Positions 49,571 to 62,865 of a stretch of DNA of 64,000 nucleotides are shown piece by piece. This DNA comes from Lates calcarifer (lineage: Eukaryota; Chordata; Actinopteri; Centropomidae). The translations under genes and the position numbers were made by a program. Position 1 is the stretch's first letter. Each line of letters opens with the position of its first letter. The DNA lies in contig NC_066850.1 in assembly GCF_001640805.2 (NCBI RefSeq), positions 19,126,276 through 19,190,275 on the forward strand. The letters run 5' to 3'. A model generated the notes under the pieces. The model did no database searches. It had not been told where the DNA came from and saw only the letters and a list, made by a program, of their open reading frames with translations.

Positions 49571-52439
49571 GTGAAAGGAGAGACCTTCTTTAGAGGCTGC
49601 ATTTCAGACCAGTGTGTGAAAAAGCCCGAAAATCCGCGTATCGCTGCTCAATATCTAATGTTTATCAACTTTCATTTCATGGATAAACAAAATAGACAGC
49701 AGTCTGAGGCCAGTGAGTCAACATCTGCGTTTTACTTCTTTCTGTCGCTGATAAAGCTCACAATTAACAAATGCTGTCTCCAGCGAAAGGAGAGGAGAAA
49801 ATGACAATTCAGCCACTTTAATATGAATGTTTGTTAAATTCGAATGGTTGTGAATGATCTGGGTGTATGGAAACGGTCAGCGGCCGACCGGGATATTTTC
49901 CCTTATGAGGACTCACAGTGAGTCCCGCGTCTGAAAGTCCTCCTGTCTCGGCTTCTGCTCGCTCATTAAGATCAGAATTATCAAATGCTGTCTCCAGTGA
50001 ACGGAGAAGAGAAGATGAGATTTCAGCCACTTTACTATGAATATTGGTCCAATTCTAATTTTCATGAACTATAGGGATGTATGGAAACAGTCTGTGACTG
50101 AGGGAAAACATTTTCCCGTCTGTGGACTCACAGTGAGTCCGGTGTCTGAAAGTCCTCCTGTCTCGGCTTCTGCTCACAATGAGTCCCGCGTCTGAAAGTC
50201 CTCATGTCTCGACTTCTGCTCACAGTGAGTCCCGCGTCTGAAAGTCCTCCTGTCTCGGCTTCTGCTCGCTCATTAAGCTCAGAATCAAAATCTGCTGTCT
50301 AGTGAAAGGAGAGGAGAAAGTCAAATCTCATTCACGTTTATATGAATATTGGTCAAATTCTATTGTTCATGTACAGTCGGGGATGTATGGAAACTGTGAG
50401 CCGCCGAGGGGGATCTTTTTCCCGTCTGTCGACTCACAGTGAGTCCCGCGTATGAAAATCATCTTGTCTCGGCTTCTGCTCACAGTGAGTCCCGTGTCGG
50501 AAAGTCCTCCTGTCTCGGCTTCTGCTCGCTCACTAAGCTCAGAATGAAAAACTGCTGTCTAGTGAAAGGAGAGGAGAAAGTCAAATCTCATTCACGTTTA
50601 TGAATATTGGTCAAATTCTATTGTTCATGTACAGTCGGGTTGTATGGAAACTGTGAGCCACCGAGGGAGATCTTTTTCCCTTCTGTGGACTCACACTGAG
50701 TATGGTATCTGAAAGTCTTCGTGTATCCGCTTCTGCTCTCTCATTAAACTCACAATTAACGACTGCTGTCTTATGTGAAAGCAGAGACCTTCTTTAGAGG
50801 CTGCATTTCAGACCAGTGTGTGAAAAAGCCCGAAAATCCGCGTATCGCTGCTCAATATCCAATGTTTATCAACTTTCATTTCATGGATAAACAAAATAGA
50901 CAGCAGTCTGAGGCCAGTGAGTCAACACCTGCGTTTTACTTCTTTCTGTCGCTGATAAAGCTCACAATTAACAAATGCTGTCTCCAGCGAAAGGAGAGGA
51001 GAAAATGACAATTCAGCCACTTTAATATGAATGTTTGTTAAATTCGAATGGTTGTGAATGATCTGGGTGTATGGAAACGGTCAGCGGCCGACCGGGATAT
51101 TTTCCCTTATGAGGACTCACAGTGAGTCCCGCGTCTGAAAGTCCTCCTGTCTCGGCTTCTGCTCGCTCATTAAGCTCAGAATTATCAAATGCTGTCTCCA
51201 GTGAACGGAGAAGAGAAGATGAGATTTCAGCCACTTTACTATGAATATTGGTCCAATTCTAATTTTCATGAACTATAGGGATGTATGGAAACAGTCCGTG
51301 ACCGAGGGGAAACATTTTCCCGTCTGTGGACTCACAGTGAACCCCGTCTGAAAGTCCTCCTGTCTCGGCTTCTGCTCACAGTGATTCCCGCGTCTGACAG
51401 TCCGCCTGTCTCGGCTTCTGCTCACAGCGAGTCCCGCGTCTGAAGGTTCTCCTGTCTCGGCTTCTGCTCGCTCATTAAGCTCAGAATGAAAAACTTCTGT
51501 CTAGTGAAAGGAGAGGAGAAAGTCAAATCTCATTCACTTTTATATGAATATTGGTCAAATTCTATTGTTCATGTACAGTCGGGGATGTATGGAAACTGTG
51601 TGCCGCCGAGGGGGATCTTCTTCCCGTCTGTCGACTCACAGTGAGTCCCGCGTATGAAAATCATCTTGTCTCGGCTTCTGCTCACAGTGAGTCCCATGTC
51701 GGAAAGTCCTCCTGTCTCGGCTTCTGCTCGCTCACTAAGCTCAGAATGAAAAACTGCTGTCTAGTGAAAGGAGAGGAGAAAGTAAAATCTCATTCACGTT
51801 TATGAATATTGGTCAAATTCTATTGTTCATGTACAGTCGGGTTGTATGGAAACTGTGAGCCACCGAGGGAGATCTTTTTCCATTCTGTGGACTCACACTG
51901 AGTATGGTATCTGAAAGTCTTCGTGTATCCGCCTCTGCTCTCTCTAAGCTCAGAATTATCAAATGCCGTCTCCAATGAACGGAGAAGAGAAGGTGAGATT
52001 TCAGCCACTTTACTACGAATATTGGTCCAATTCTAATTTTCATGAACTATAGGGATGTATGGAAACAGTCCGTGACCGAGGGGAAACATTTTCCCGTCTG
52101 TCGACTCACAGTGAACCCCGTCTGAAAGTCCTCCTGTCTCGGCTTCTGCTCACAGCGAGTCCCGCGTCTGAAGGTTCTGCTGTCTCGGCTTCTGCTCGCT
52201 CACTAAGCTCAGAATGAAAAACTGCTGTCTAGTGAAAGGAGAGGAGAAAGTAAAATCCCAGCCAATTTAATAAAAGTGTTTGTCAAATTCTAATGTTCAT
52301 CAACAATCTGGGTGTATGAAAGTGGCCGAGGGAGATCTTTTTCCCTTCTGTGGACTCACACTGAGTATGGTATCTGAAAGTCTTCGTGTATCCGCTTCTG
52401 CTCTCTCATTAAACTCACAATTAACGACTGCTGTCTCAT
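49571..52439. repeat. Higher-order repeat unit C, 2869 bp
   Basis: Shares landmarks at 49571 and 50775 with the other units but lacks the 954 bp that in unit B runs from about 47699 to 48653. The junction in C is after GAGAAAGTCAAATCTC (about 51533). The following monomer has private variants (GTGTGCCGCCGAG and GATCTTCTTCCC), also found at 59440-59465 near the far end. Confidence 0.93.
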
Positions 52440-55400
52440 GTGAAAGGAGAGACCTTCTTTAGAGGCTGCATTTCAGACCAGTGTGTGAAAAAGCCCGAAA
52501 ATCCGCGTATCGCTGCTCAATATCTAATGTTTATCAACTTTCATTTCATGGATAAACAAAATAGACAGCAGTCTGAGGCCAGTGAGTCAACATCTGCGTT
52601 TTACTTCTTTCTGTCGCTGATAAAGCTCACAATTAACAAATGCTGTCTCCAGCGAAAGGAGAGGAGAAAATGACAATTCAGCCACTTTAATATGAATGTT
52701 TGTTAAATTCGAATGGTTGTGAATGATCTGGGTGTATGGAAACGGTCAGCGGCCGACCGGGATATTTTCCCTTATGAGGACTCACAGTGAGTCCCGCGTC
52801 TGAAAGTCCTCCTGTCTCGGCTTCTGCTCGCTCATTAAGATCAGAATTATCAAATGCTGTCTCCAGTGAACGGAGAAGAGAAGATGAGATTTCAGCCACT
52901 TTACTATGAATATTGGTCCAATTCTAATTTTCATGAACTATAGGGATGTATGGAAACAGTCTGTGACTGAGGGAAAACATTTTCCCGTCTGTGGACTCAC
53001 AGTGAGTCCGGTGTCTGAAAGTCCTCCTGTCTCGGCTTCTGCTCACAATGAGTCCCGCGTCTGAAAGTCCTCATGTCTCGACTTCTGCTCACAGTGAGTC
53101 CCGCGTCTGAAAGTCCTCCTGTCTCGGCTTCTGCTCGCTCATTAAGCTCAGAATCAAAATCTGCTGTCTAGTGAAAGGAGAGGAGAAAGTCAAATCTCAT
53201 TCACGTTTATATGAATATTGGTCAAATTCTATTGTTCATGTACAGTCGGGGATGTATGGAAACTGTGAGCCGCCGAGGGGGATCTTTTTCCCGTCTGTCG
53301 ACTCACAGTGAGTCCCGCGTATGAAAATCATCTTGTCTCGGCTTCTGCTCACAGTGAGTCCCGTGTCGGAAAGTCCTCCTGTCTCGGCTTCTGCTCGCTC
53401 ACTAAGCTCAGAATGAAAAACTGCTGTCTAGTGAAAGGAGAGGAGAAAGTCAAATCTCATTCACGTTTATGAATATTGGTCAAATTCTATTGTTCATGTA
53501 CAGTCGGGTTGTATGGAAACTGTGAGCCACCGAGGGAGATCTTTTTCCCTTCTGTGGACTCACACTGAGTATGGTATCTGAAAGTCTTCGTGTATCCGCT
53601 TCTGCTCTCTCATTAAACTCACAATTAACGACTGCTGTCTTATGTGAAAGCAGAGACCTTCTTTAGAGGCTGCATTTCAGACCAGTGTGTGAAAAAGCCC
53701 GAAAATCCGCGTATCGCTGCTCAATATCCAATGTTTATCAACTTTCATTTCATGGATAAACAAAATAGACAGCAGTCTGAGGCCAGTGAGTCAACACCTG
53801 CGTTTTACTTCTTTCTGTCGCTGATAAAGCTCACAATTAACAAATGCTGTCTCCAGCGAAAGGAGAGGAGAAAATGACAATTCAGCCACTTTAATATGAA
53901 TGTTTGTTAAATTCGAATGGTTGTGAATGATCTGGGTGTATGGAAACGGTCAGCGGCCGCGACCGGGATATTTTCCCTTATGAGGACTCACAGTGAGTCC
54001 CGCGTCTGAAAGTCCTCCTGTCTCGGCTTCTGCTCGCTCATTAAGCTCAGAATTATCAAATGCTGTCTCCAGTGAACGGAGAAGAGAAGATGAGATTTCA
54101 GCCACTTTACTATGAATATTGGTCCAATTCTAATTTTCATGAACTATAGGGATGTATGGAAACAGTCCGTGACCGAGGGGAAACATTTTCCCGTCTGTGG
54201 ACTCACAGTGAACCCCGTCTGAAAGTCCTCCTGTCTCGGCTTCTGCTCACAGTGATTCCCGCGTCTGACAGTCCGCCTGTCTCGGCTTCTGCTCACAGCG
54301 AGTCCCGCGTCTGAAGGTTCTCCTGTCTCGGCTTCTGCTCGCTCATTAAGCTCAGAATGAAAAACTTCTGTCTAGTGAAAGGAGAGGAGAAAGTCAAATC
54401 TCAACCAAGTTTATATGAATATTGATAAAATTCTAATGTTCATGTACAGATGAATGGAATGGGATGTATGGAAACAGTCCGAAACCGAAGGGGATGTTTT
54501 TCTCTTCTGTGGACTCACAGTGAGTCCTGCGTCTAAAAGTCCTCCTGTCTCGGCTTCTGCTCGCTCATTAAGATCAGAATAATCAAATGCTGTCTCCAGT
54601 GAACGGAGAGGAGAAGATGAGATTTCAGCAACTTTAATATGAATATTGGTCCAATTCTCATTTTCATGAACTGTCGGCATGTATAGAAACAGTCCGAAAC
54701 GGAGGGGGATGTTTTTCTCTTCTGTGGACTCACAGTGAGTCCCGCGTCTGAAATTCCTCCTATCTCGGCTTCTGCTCGCTCACTAAGCTCAGATAGAAAA
54801 ACTGCTGTTTAGTGAAAGGAGAGGAGAAAGTCAAATCTCATTCACGTTTATATGAATATTGGTCAAATTCTATTGTTCATGTACAGTCGGGATGTATGGA
54901 AACTGTGAGCCGCCGAGGGGGATCTTTTTCCCTTCTTGGACTCACATAGAGTCCCGCGTCTGAAAGCCCTCCTGTCTCGGCTTCTGCTCGCTCACTAAGC
55001 TCAGAGTCAAAATCTGCTGTCTAGTGAAAGTAGAGGAGACTATGAAATCTCAACCACGTAAATATGAATATTGGTCAAATTCTAATGTTCATGTACAGTC
55101 GGGATGTATGGAAACTGTGAGCCACCGAGGGGGATCTTTTTCCCTTTTGTGGACTCACAGTGAGTCCCGCGTCTGAAGGTTCTGCTGTCTCGGCTTCTGC
55201 TCACAGTGATTTCCCGCGTCTGACAGTCCGCCTGTCTCGGCTTCTGCTCACAGCGAGTCCCGCGTCTGAAGGTTCTGCTGTCTCGGCTTCTGCTCGCTCA
55301 TTAAGCTCAGAATGAAAAACTGCTGTCTAGTGAAAGGAGAGGAGAAAGTCAAATCTCATTCACGTTTATATGAATATTGGTCAAATTCTATTGTTCATGT

Positions 55401-56265
55401 ACAGTCGGGGATGTATAGAAACTGTGAGCCGCCGAGGGGGATCTTTTTCCCGTCTGTCGACTCACAGTGAGTCCCGCGTATGAAAATCATCTTGTCTCGG
55501 CTTCTGCTCACAGTGAGTCCCGTGTCGGAAAGTCCTCCTGTCTCGGCTTCTGCTCGCTCACTAAGCTCAGAATGAAAAACTGCTGTCTAGTGAAAGGAGA
55601 GGAGAAAGTAAAATCTCATTCACGTTTATGAATATTGGTCAAATTCTATTGTTCATGTACAGTCGGGTTGTATGGAAACTGTGAGCCACCGAGGGAGATC
55701 TTTTTCCATTCTGTGGACTCACACTGAGTATGGTATCTGAAAGTCTTCGTGTATCCGCCTCTGCTCTCTCTAAGCTCAGAATTATCAAATGCCGTCTCCA
55801 ATGAACGGAGAAGAGAAGATGAGATTTCAGCCACTTTACTACGAATATTGGTCCAATTCTAATTTTCATGAACTATAGGGATGTATGGAAACAGTCCGTG
55901 ACCGAGGGGAAACATTTTCCCGTCTGTCGACTCACAGTGAACCCCGTCTGAAAGTCCTCCTGTCTCGGCTTCTGCTCACAGCGAGTCCCGCGTCTGAAGG
56001 TTCTGCTGTCTCGGCTTCTGCTCGCTCACTAAGCTCAGAATGAAAAACTGCTGTCTAGTGAAAGGAGAGGAGAAAGTAAAATCCCAGCCAATTTAATAAA
56101 AGTGTTTGTCAAATTCTAATGTTCATCAACAATCTGGGTGTATGAAAGTGGCCGAGGGAGATCTTTTTCCCTTCTGTGGACTCACACTGAGTATGGTATC
56201 TGAAAGTCTTCGTGTATCCGCTTCTGCTCTCTCATTAAACTCACAATTAACGACTGCTGTCTTAT
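52440..56265. repeat. Higher-order repeat unit D, 3826 bp
   Basis: Same structure as unit B. The extra 3 bp come from GCGGCCGCGACCGG near 53955 (two extra bases) and TGATTTCCCGCG near 55208 (one extra base). Alternation of forms is therefore A, B, C, D(=B). Confidence 0.93.
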
Positions 56266-57715
56266 GTGAAAGGAGAGACCTTCTTTAGAGGCTGCATTTC
56301 AGACCAGTGTGTGAAAAAGCCCGAAAATCCGCGTATCGCTGCTCAATATCTAATGTTTATCAACTTTCATTTCATGGATAAACAAAATAGACAGCAGTCT
56401 GAGGCCAGTGAGTCAACATCTGCGTTTTACTTCTTTCTGTCGCTGATAAAGCTCACAATTAACAAATGCTGTCTCCAGCGAAAGGAGGAGGAGAAAATGA
56501 CAATTCAGCCACTTTAATATGAATGTTTGTTAAATTCGAATGGTTGTGAATGATCTGGGTGTATGGAAACGGTCAGCGCCGACCGGGATATTTTCCCTTA
56601 TGAGGACTCACAGTGAGTCCGCGTCTGAAAGTCCTCCTGTCTCGGCTTCTGCTCGCTCATTAAGATCAGAATTATCAAATGCCTGTCTCCAGTGAACGGA
56701 GAAGAGAAGATGAGATTTCAGCCACTTTACTATGAATATTGGTCCAATTCTAATTTTCATGAACTATAGGGATGTATGGAAACAGTCTGTGACTGAGGGA
56801 AAACATTTTCCCGTCTGTGGACTCACAGTGAGTCCGGTGTCTGAAAGTCCTCCTGTCTCGGCTTCTGCTCACAATGAGTCCCGCGTCTGAAAGTCCTCAT
56901 GTCTCGACTTCTGCTCACAGTGAGTCCCGCGTCTGAAAGTCCTCCTGTCTCGGCTTCTGCTCGCTCATTAAGCTCAGAATCAAAATCTGCCTGTCTAGTG
57001 AAAGGAGAGGAGAAAGTCAAATCTCATTCACGTTTATATGAATATTGGTCAAATTTCTATTGTTCATGTACAGTCGGGGATGTATGGAAACTGTGAGCCG
57101 CCGAGGGGGATCTTTTTCCCGTCTGTCGACTCACAGTGAGTCCCGCGTATGAAAATCATCTTGTCTCGGCTTCTGCTCACAGTGAGTCCCGTGTCGGAAA
57201 GTCCTCCTGTCTCGGCTTCTGCTCGCTCACTAAGCTCAGAATGAAAAACTGCTGTCTAGTGAAAGGAGAGGAGAAAGTCAAATCTCATTCACGTTTATGA
57301 ATATTGGTCAAATTCTATTGTTCATGTACAGTCGGGTTGTATGGAAACTGTGAGCCACCGAGGGAGATCTTTTTCCCTTCTGTGGACTCACACTGAGTAT
57401 GGTATCTGAAAGTCTTCGTGTATCCGCTTCTGCTCTCTCATTAAACTCACAATTAACGACTGCTGTCTTATGTGAAAGCAGAGACCTTCTTTAGAGGCTG
57501 CATTTCAGACCAGTGTGTGAAAAAGCCCGAAAATCCGCGTATCGCTGCTCAATATCCAATGTTTATCAACTTTCATTTCATGGATAAACAAAATAGACAG
57601 CAGTCTGAGGCCAGTGAGTCAACACCTGCGTTTTACTTCTTTCTGTCGCTGATAAAGCTCACAATTAACAAATGCTGTCTCCAGCGAAAGGAGAGGAGAA
57701 AATGACAATTCAGCA
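56266..57715. repeat. Higher-order repeat unit E, partial
   Basis: Begins as another copy of the same unit (second landmark at 57472, spacing 1206 instead of 1204) and is interrupted at about 57715. From 56485 on it contains scattered one-base indels not seen in other copies (for example AATGCCTGTCTCC and TCTGCCTGTCTAG, where others have one C fewer). Confidence 0.88.
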
Positions 57716-58330
57716 CTTTATATGAATGTTTGTTAAATTCGAAATGTTGTGTGATTTGTATGGACGGTACGGTATTTCCTTATGGATCCAGTGAGCCCGC
57801 GTCTGAAGCCTCTGTCTCGTTCTGCTCGCTCACTAGCTCAGAGTCTGCTGTCTAGTGAATGGAGAGGAGAATGTCAAATATCTACGAATGAATATTGCTC
57901 TTGTAATGTTCCAGTCGTCTCCGAGACAGAGGGGAAACATTTTCCCTTCTGTGTACTCACAGTGATTCCCGCGTCTGACAGTCCGCCTGTCTCGGCTTCT
58001 GCTCACAGCGAGTCCCGCGTCTGAAGGTTCTCCTGTCTCGGCTTCTGCTCGCTCATTAAGCTCAGAATGAAAAACTGCTGTCTAGTGAAAGGAGAGGAGA
58101 AAGTAAAATCTCATTCACTTTTATATGAATATTGGTCAAATTCTATTCATCATGTACAGTCGGGTTGTATGGAAACTGTGAGCCACCGTCGAGGAATGAG
58201 ATCTCTTTTCCCTTCTGTGTGACTCACACTGAGTATGGTATCTGAAAGTCTTCGTGTATCCGCCTCTGACTGCTCTAAGCCTTCAGAATTTCATCAAAAT
58301 GCGTATCGCTGCTCCCAATGAACGGAGACA
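57716..58330. repeat. Scrambled satellite segment
   Basis: Monomer words are present but with many small deletions (TGTATGGACGGTACGG where others have TGTATGGAAACGGTCAGCGG) and with apparent blends of two monomer types (about 58260-58335). This is the junction between the first and the second higher-order family. Confidence 0.75.
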
Positions 58331-61300
58331 GCAGTCTGAGGCCAGTGAGTCAACACCTGCGTTTTACTTCTTTCTGTCGCTGATAAAGCTCACAATTAAC
58401 AAATGCTGTCTCCAGCGAAAGGAGAGGAGAAAATGACAATTCAGCCACTTTAATATGAATGTTTGTTAAATTCGAATGGTTGTGAATGATCTGGGTGTAT
58501 GGAAACGGTCAGCGGCCGACCGGGATATTTTCCCTTATGAGGACTCACAGTGAGTCCCGCGTCTGAAAGTCCTCCTGTCTCGGCTTCTGCTCGCTCATTA
58601 AGCTCAGAATTATCAAATGCTGTCTCCAGTGAACGGAGAAGAGAAGATGAGATTTCAGCCACTTTACTATGAATATTGGTCCAATTCTAATTTTCATGAA
58701 CTATAGGGATGTATGGAAACAGTCCGTGACCGAGGGGAAACATTTTCCCGTCTGTGACTCACAGTGAACCCCGTCTGAAAGTCCTCCTGTCTCGGCTTCT
58801 GCTCGCTCACTAAGCTCAGAATGAAAAACTGCTGTCTAGTGAAAGGAGAGGAGAAAATAAAATCTCAGCCAATTTAATAAAAGTGTTTGTCAAATTCTAA
58901 TGTTCATCAACAATCTGGATGTATGAAAGTGGCCGACCGGGATATTTTTCCCTTCTGTGGACTCACACTGAGTATGGTATCTGAAAGTCTTCGTGTATCC
59001 GCTTCTGCTCTCTCTAAGCTCAGAATTATCAAATGCTATCTCCAGTGAACGGAGAAGAGAAGATGAGATTTCAGCCACTTTACTATGAATATTGGTCCAA
59101 TTCTAATTTTCATGAACTATAGGGATGTATGGAAACAGTCCGTGACCGAGGGGAAACATTATCACGTCTGTGGACTCACAGTGAACCCCGTCTGAAAGTC
59201 CTCCTGTCACGGCTTCTGCTCACAGTGAGTCCCGCATCTGAAAGTCCTGCTGTCTCGGCTTCTGCTCACAGCGAGTCCCGCGTCTGAAGGTCCTCCTGTC
59301 TCGGCTTCTGCTCGCTCATTAAGTTTAGAATGAAAAACTGCTGTCTAGTGAAACGAGAGGAGAAAGTCAAATCTCATTCACTTTATATGATATTGGTCAA
59401 ATTCTATTGTTCATGTACAGTCGGGATGTATGGAAACTGTGTGCCGCGAGGGGGATCTTCTTCCCGTCTGTCGACTCACAGTGAGTCCCGCGTATGAAAA
59501 TCATCTTGTCTCGGCTTCTGCTCACAGTGAGTCCCATGTCGGAAAGTCCTCCTGTCTCGGCTTCTGCTCGCTCACTAAGCTCAGAATGAAAAACTGCTTG
59601 TCTAGTGAAAGGAGAGGAGAAAGTCAAATCTCATTCACGTTTATGAATATTGGTCAAATTCTATTGTTCATGTACAGTCGGGTTGTATGGAAACTGTGAG
59701 CCACCGAGGGAGATCTTTATCCCTTCTGTGGACTCACACTGAGTATGGTATCTGAAAGTCTTCGTGTATCCGCTTCTGCTCTCATTAAACTCACAATTAA
59801 CGACTGCGTCTCATGTGAAAGGAGAGACCTTCTTTAGAGGCTGCATTTCAGACCAGTGTGTGAAAAGTCCGAAAATCCACGTATCGCTGCTCAATATCTA
59901 ATGTTTATCAACTTTCATTCATGAATAAAACAAAATAGACAGCAGTCTGAGGCCAGTGAGTCAACACCTGCGTTTTACTTCTTTCTGTCGCTAATAAAGC
60001 TCACAATTAACAAATGCTGTCTCCAGCGAAAGGAGAGGAGAAAATGACAATTCAGCCACTTTAATATGAATGTTTGTTAAATTCGAATGGTTGTGAATGA
60101 TCTGGGTGTATGGAAACCGGTCAGCGGCCGACCGGGATATTTTCCCTTCTGAGGACTCACAGTGAGTCCCGCCGTCAAAAACTCCTCCTGTCTCGGCTTC
60201 TGCTCGCTCACTAAGCTCAGAATGAAAATCTGCTGTCTAGTGAATGGAGAGGAGAATGTCAAATATCAACTACGTTTATATGAATATTGCTCAAATTGTA
60301 ATGTTCATGTACAGTCGGGATATATGGAAACAGTCCGAGACAGAGGGGAAACATTTTTCCCTTCTGTGTACTCACAGAGAGTGCCGCGTCTGAAAGCCCT
60401 CCTGTCTCGGCTTCTGCTCACATTTGAGTCCCGCGTTTGAAATTCCTCCTATCTCGGCTTCTGCGCGCTCACTAAGCTCAGAATGAAAATCTGCTGTCTA
60501 GTGAAAGGAGAGGAGAAAGTCAAATCTCATTCACGTTTATATGAATATTGGTCAAATTTATTGTTCATGTACAGTCGGATGTATGGAAACTGTGAGCCGC
60601 GAGGGGATCTTTTTCCCGTCTGTCGACTCACATTGAGTCCCGCGTCTGAAAGTCCTCCTATCTCGGCTTCTGCTCGCTCATTAAGCTCAGAATGAAAAGC
60701 TGCTGTCTAGTGAAAAGGAGAGGAGAAAGTCAAATCTCATTCACGTTTATATGCATATTGGTCAAATTCCTATTGTTCATGTACAGTCGGGATGTATGGA
60801 AACTGTGAGCCACCGAGGGGATCTTTTTCCCGTCTGTCGACTCAACATTGAGTCCCGCGTCTGAAAGTCCTCCTATCTCGGCTTCTGCTCGCTCATTAAG
60901 CTCAGAATGAAAAGCTGCTGTCTAGTGAAAGGAGAGGAGAAGTCAAATCTCATTCACGTTTATATGAATATTGGTCAAATTCTATTGTTCATGTACAGTC
61001 GGGATGTATGGAAACTGTGAGCCACCGAGGGGGATCTTTTTCCCGTCTGTCGACTCACATTGAGTCCCGCGTCTGAAAGTCCTCCTATCTCGGCTTCTGC
61101 TCGCTCATTAAGCTCAGAATGAAAAACTGCTGTCTAGTGAAAGGAGAGGAGAAAGTAAAATCTCAGCCAATTTAATAAAAGTGTTTGTCAAATTATAATG
61201 TTCATCAACAATCTGGATGTATGAAAGTGGGCCGAGGAGATATTTTTCCCTTCTGTGGACTCACACTGAGTATGGTATCTGAAAGTCTTCGTCTAACCAC

Positions 61301-62865
61301 TTCTGCTCTCTCTAAGCTCAGAATTAATCAAATGCCGTCTCCAATGAACGGAGAAGAGAAGATGAGATTTCAGCCACTTTACTACGAATATTGGTCCAAT
61401 TCTAATTTTCATGAACTATAGGATGTATTGAAACAGTCCGTGACCGAGGGGAAACATTTTCCCGTCTGTGGACTCACAGTGAACCCCGTCTGAACATCCT
61501 CCTGTCACGGCTTCTGCTCACAGTAGTCCCGCATCTGAAAGTCCTGCTGTCTCGGCTTCTGCTCACAGTTGATTCCCGCCGTCTGACAGTCCGCCTGTCT
61601 CGGCTTCTGCTCACAGCGAGTCCTGCGTCTGAAGGTTCTGCCTGTCTCGGCTTCTGCTCGCTCATTTAAGCTCAGAATGAAAAACTGCTGTCTAGTGAAA
61701 GGAGAGGAGAATGTCAAATCTCATTCACGTTTATATGAATATTGGTCAAATTCTATTGTTCATGTACAGTCGGGATGTATGGAAACTGTGAGCCGCCGAG
61801 GGGGATCTTTTTCCCATCTGTCGACTCACAGTGAGTCCCGCGTATGAAAATCATCTTGTCTCGGCTTCTGCTCACAGTGAGTCCCGTGTCGGAAAGTCCT
61901 CCTGTCTCGGCTTCTGCTCGCTCACTAAGCTCAGAATGAAAAACTGCTGTCTAGTGAAAGGAGAGGAGAAAGTAAAATCTCATTCACGTTTATGAATATT
62001 GGTCAAATTCTATTGTTCATGTACAGTCGGGTTGTATGGAAACTGTGAGCCACCGAGGGAGATCTTTTTCCATTCTGTGGACTCACACTGAGTATGGTAT
62101 CTGAAAGTCTTCGTGTATCCGCTTCTGCTCTCTCTAATCTCAGAATTATCAAATGCTGTCTCCAATGAACGGAGAAGAGAAGATGAGATTTCAGCCACTT
62201 TACTATTAATATTGGTCCAATTCTAATTTTCATGGACTATAGGGATGTATGGAAACAGTCCGTGACCGAGGGGAAACATTATCCCGTCTGTGGACACACA
62301 GTGAACCCCGTCTGAAAGTCCTCCTGTCACGGCTTCTGCTCACAGTGAGTCCCGCATCTGAAAGTCCTCCTGTCTCGGCTTCTGCTCACAGTGATTCCCG
62401 CGTCTGACAGTCCGCCTGTCTCGGCTTCTGCTCACAGCGAGTCCCGCGTCTGAAGGTTCTGCTGTCTCGGCTTCTGCTCGCTCATTAAGCTCAGAATGAA
62501 AAACTGCTGTCTAGTGAAAGGAGAGGAGAATGTAAAATCTCATTCACTTTTATATGAATATTGGTCAAATTCTATTCATCATGTACAGTCGGGTTGTATG
62601 GAAACTGTGAGCCACCGAGGGAGATCTTTTTCCCTTCTGTGGACTCACACTGAGTATGGTATCTGAAAGTCTTCGTGTATCCGCTTCTGCTCTCTCATTA
62701 AACTCACAATTAACGACTGCTGTCTTATGTGAAAGGAGAGACCTTCTTTAGAGGCTGCATTTCAGACCAGTGTGTGAAAAAGCCCGAAAATCCGCGTATC
62801 GCTGCTCAATATCCAATGTTTATCAACTTTCATTTCATGGATAAACAAAATAGACAGCAGTCTGA
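58331..62865. repeat. Second-type higher-order repeat unit, about 4.53 kb
   Basis: Landmarks at 58450 and 58890 recur at 62976 and 63417, offsets 4526 and 4527 bp. The monomers are of the same 212-bp family but arranged differently, including a run of near-identical simple monomers at 60160-61130. One-base indels are frequent up to about 61700. Confidence 0.85.
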
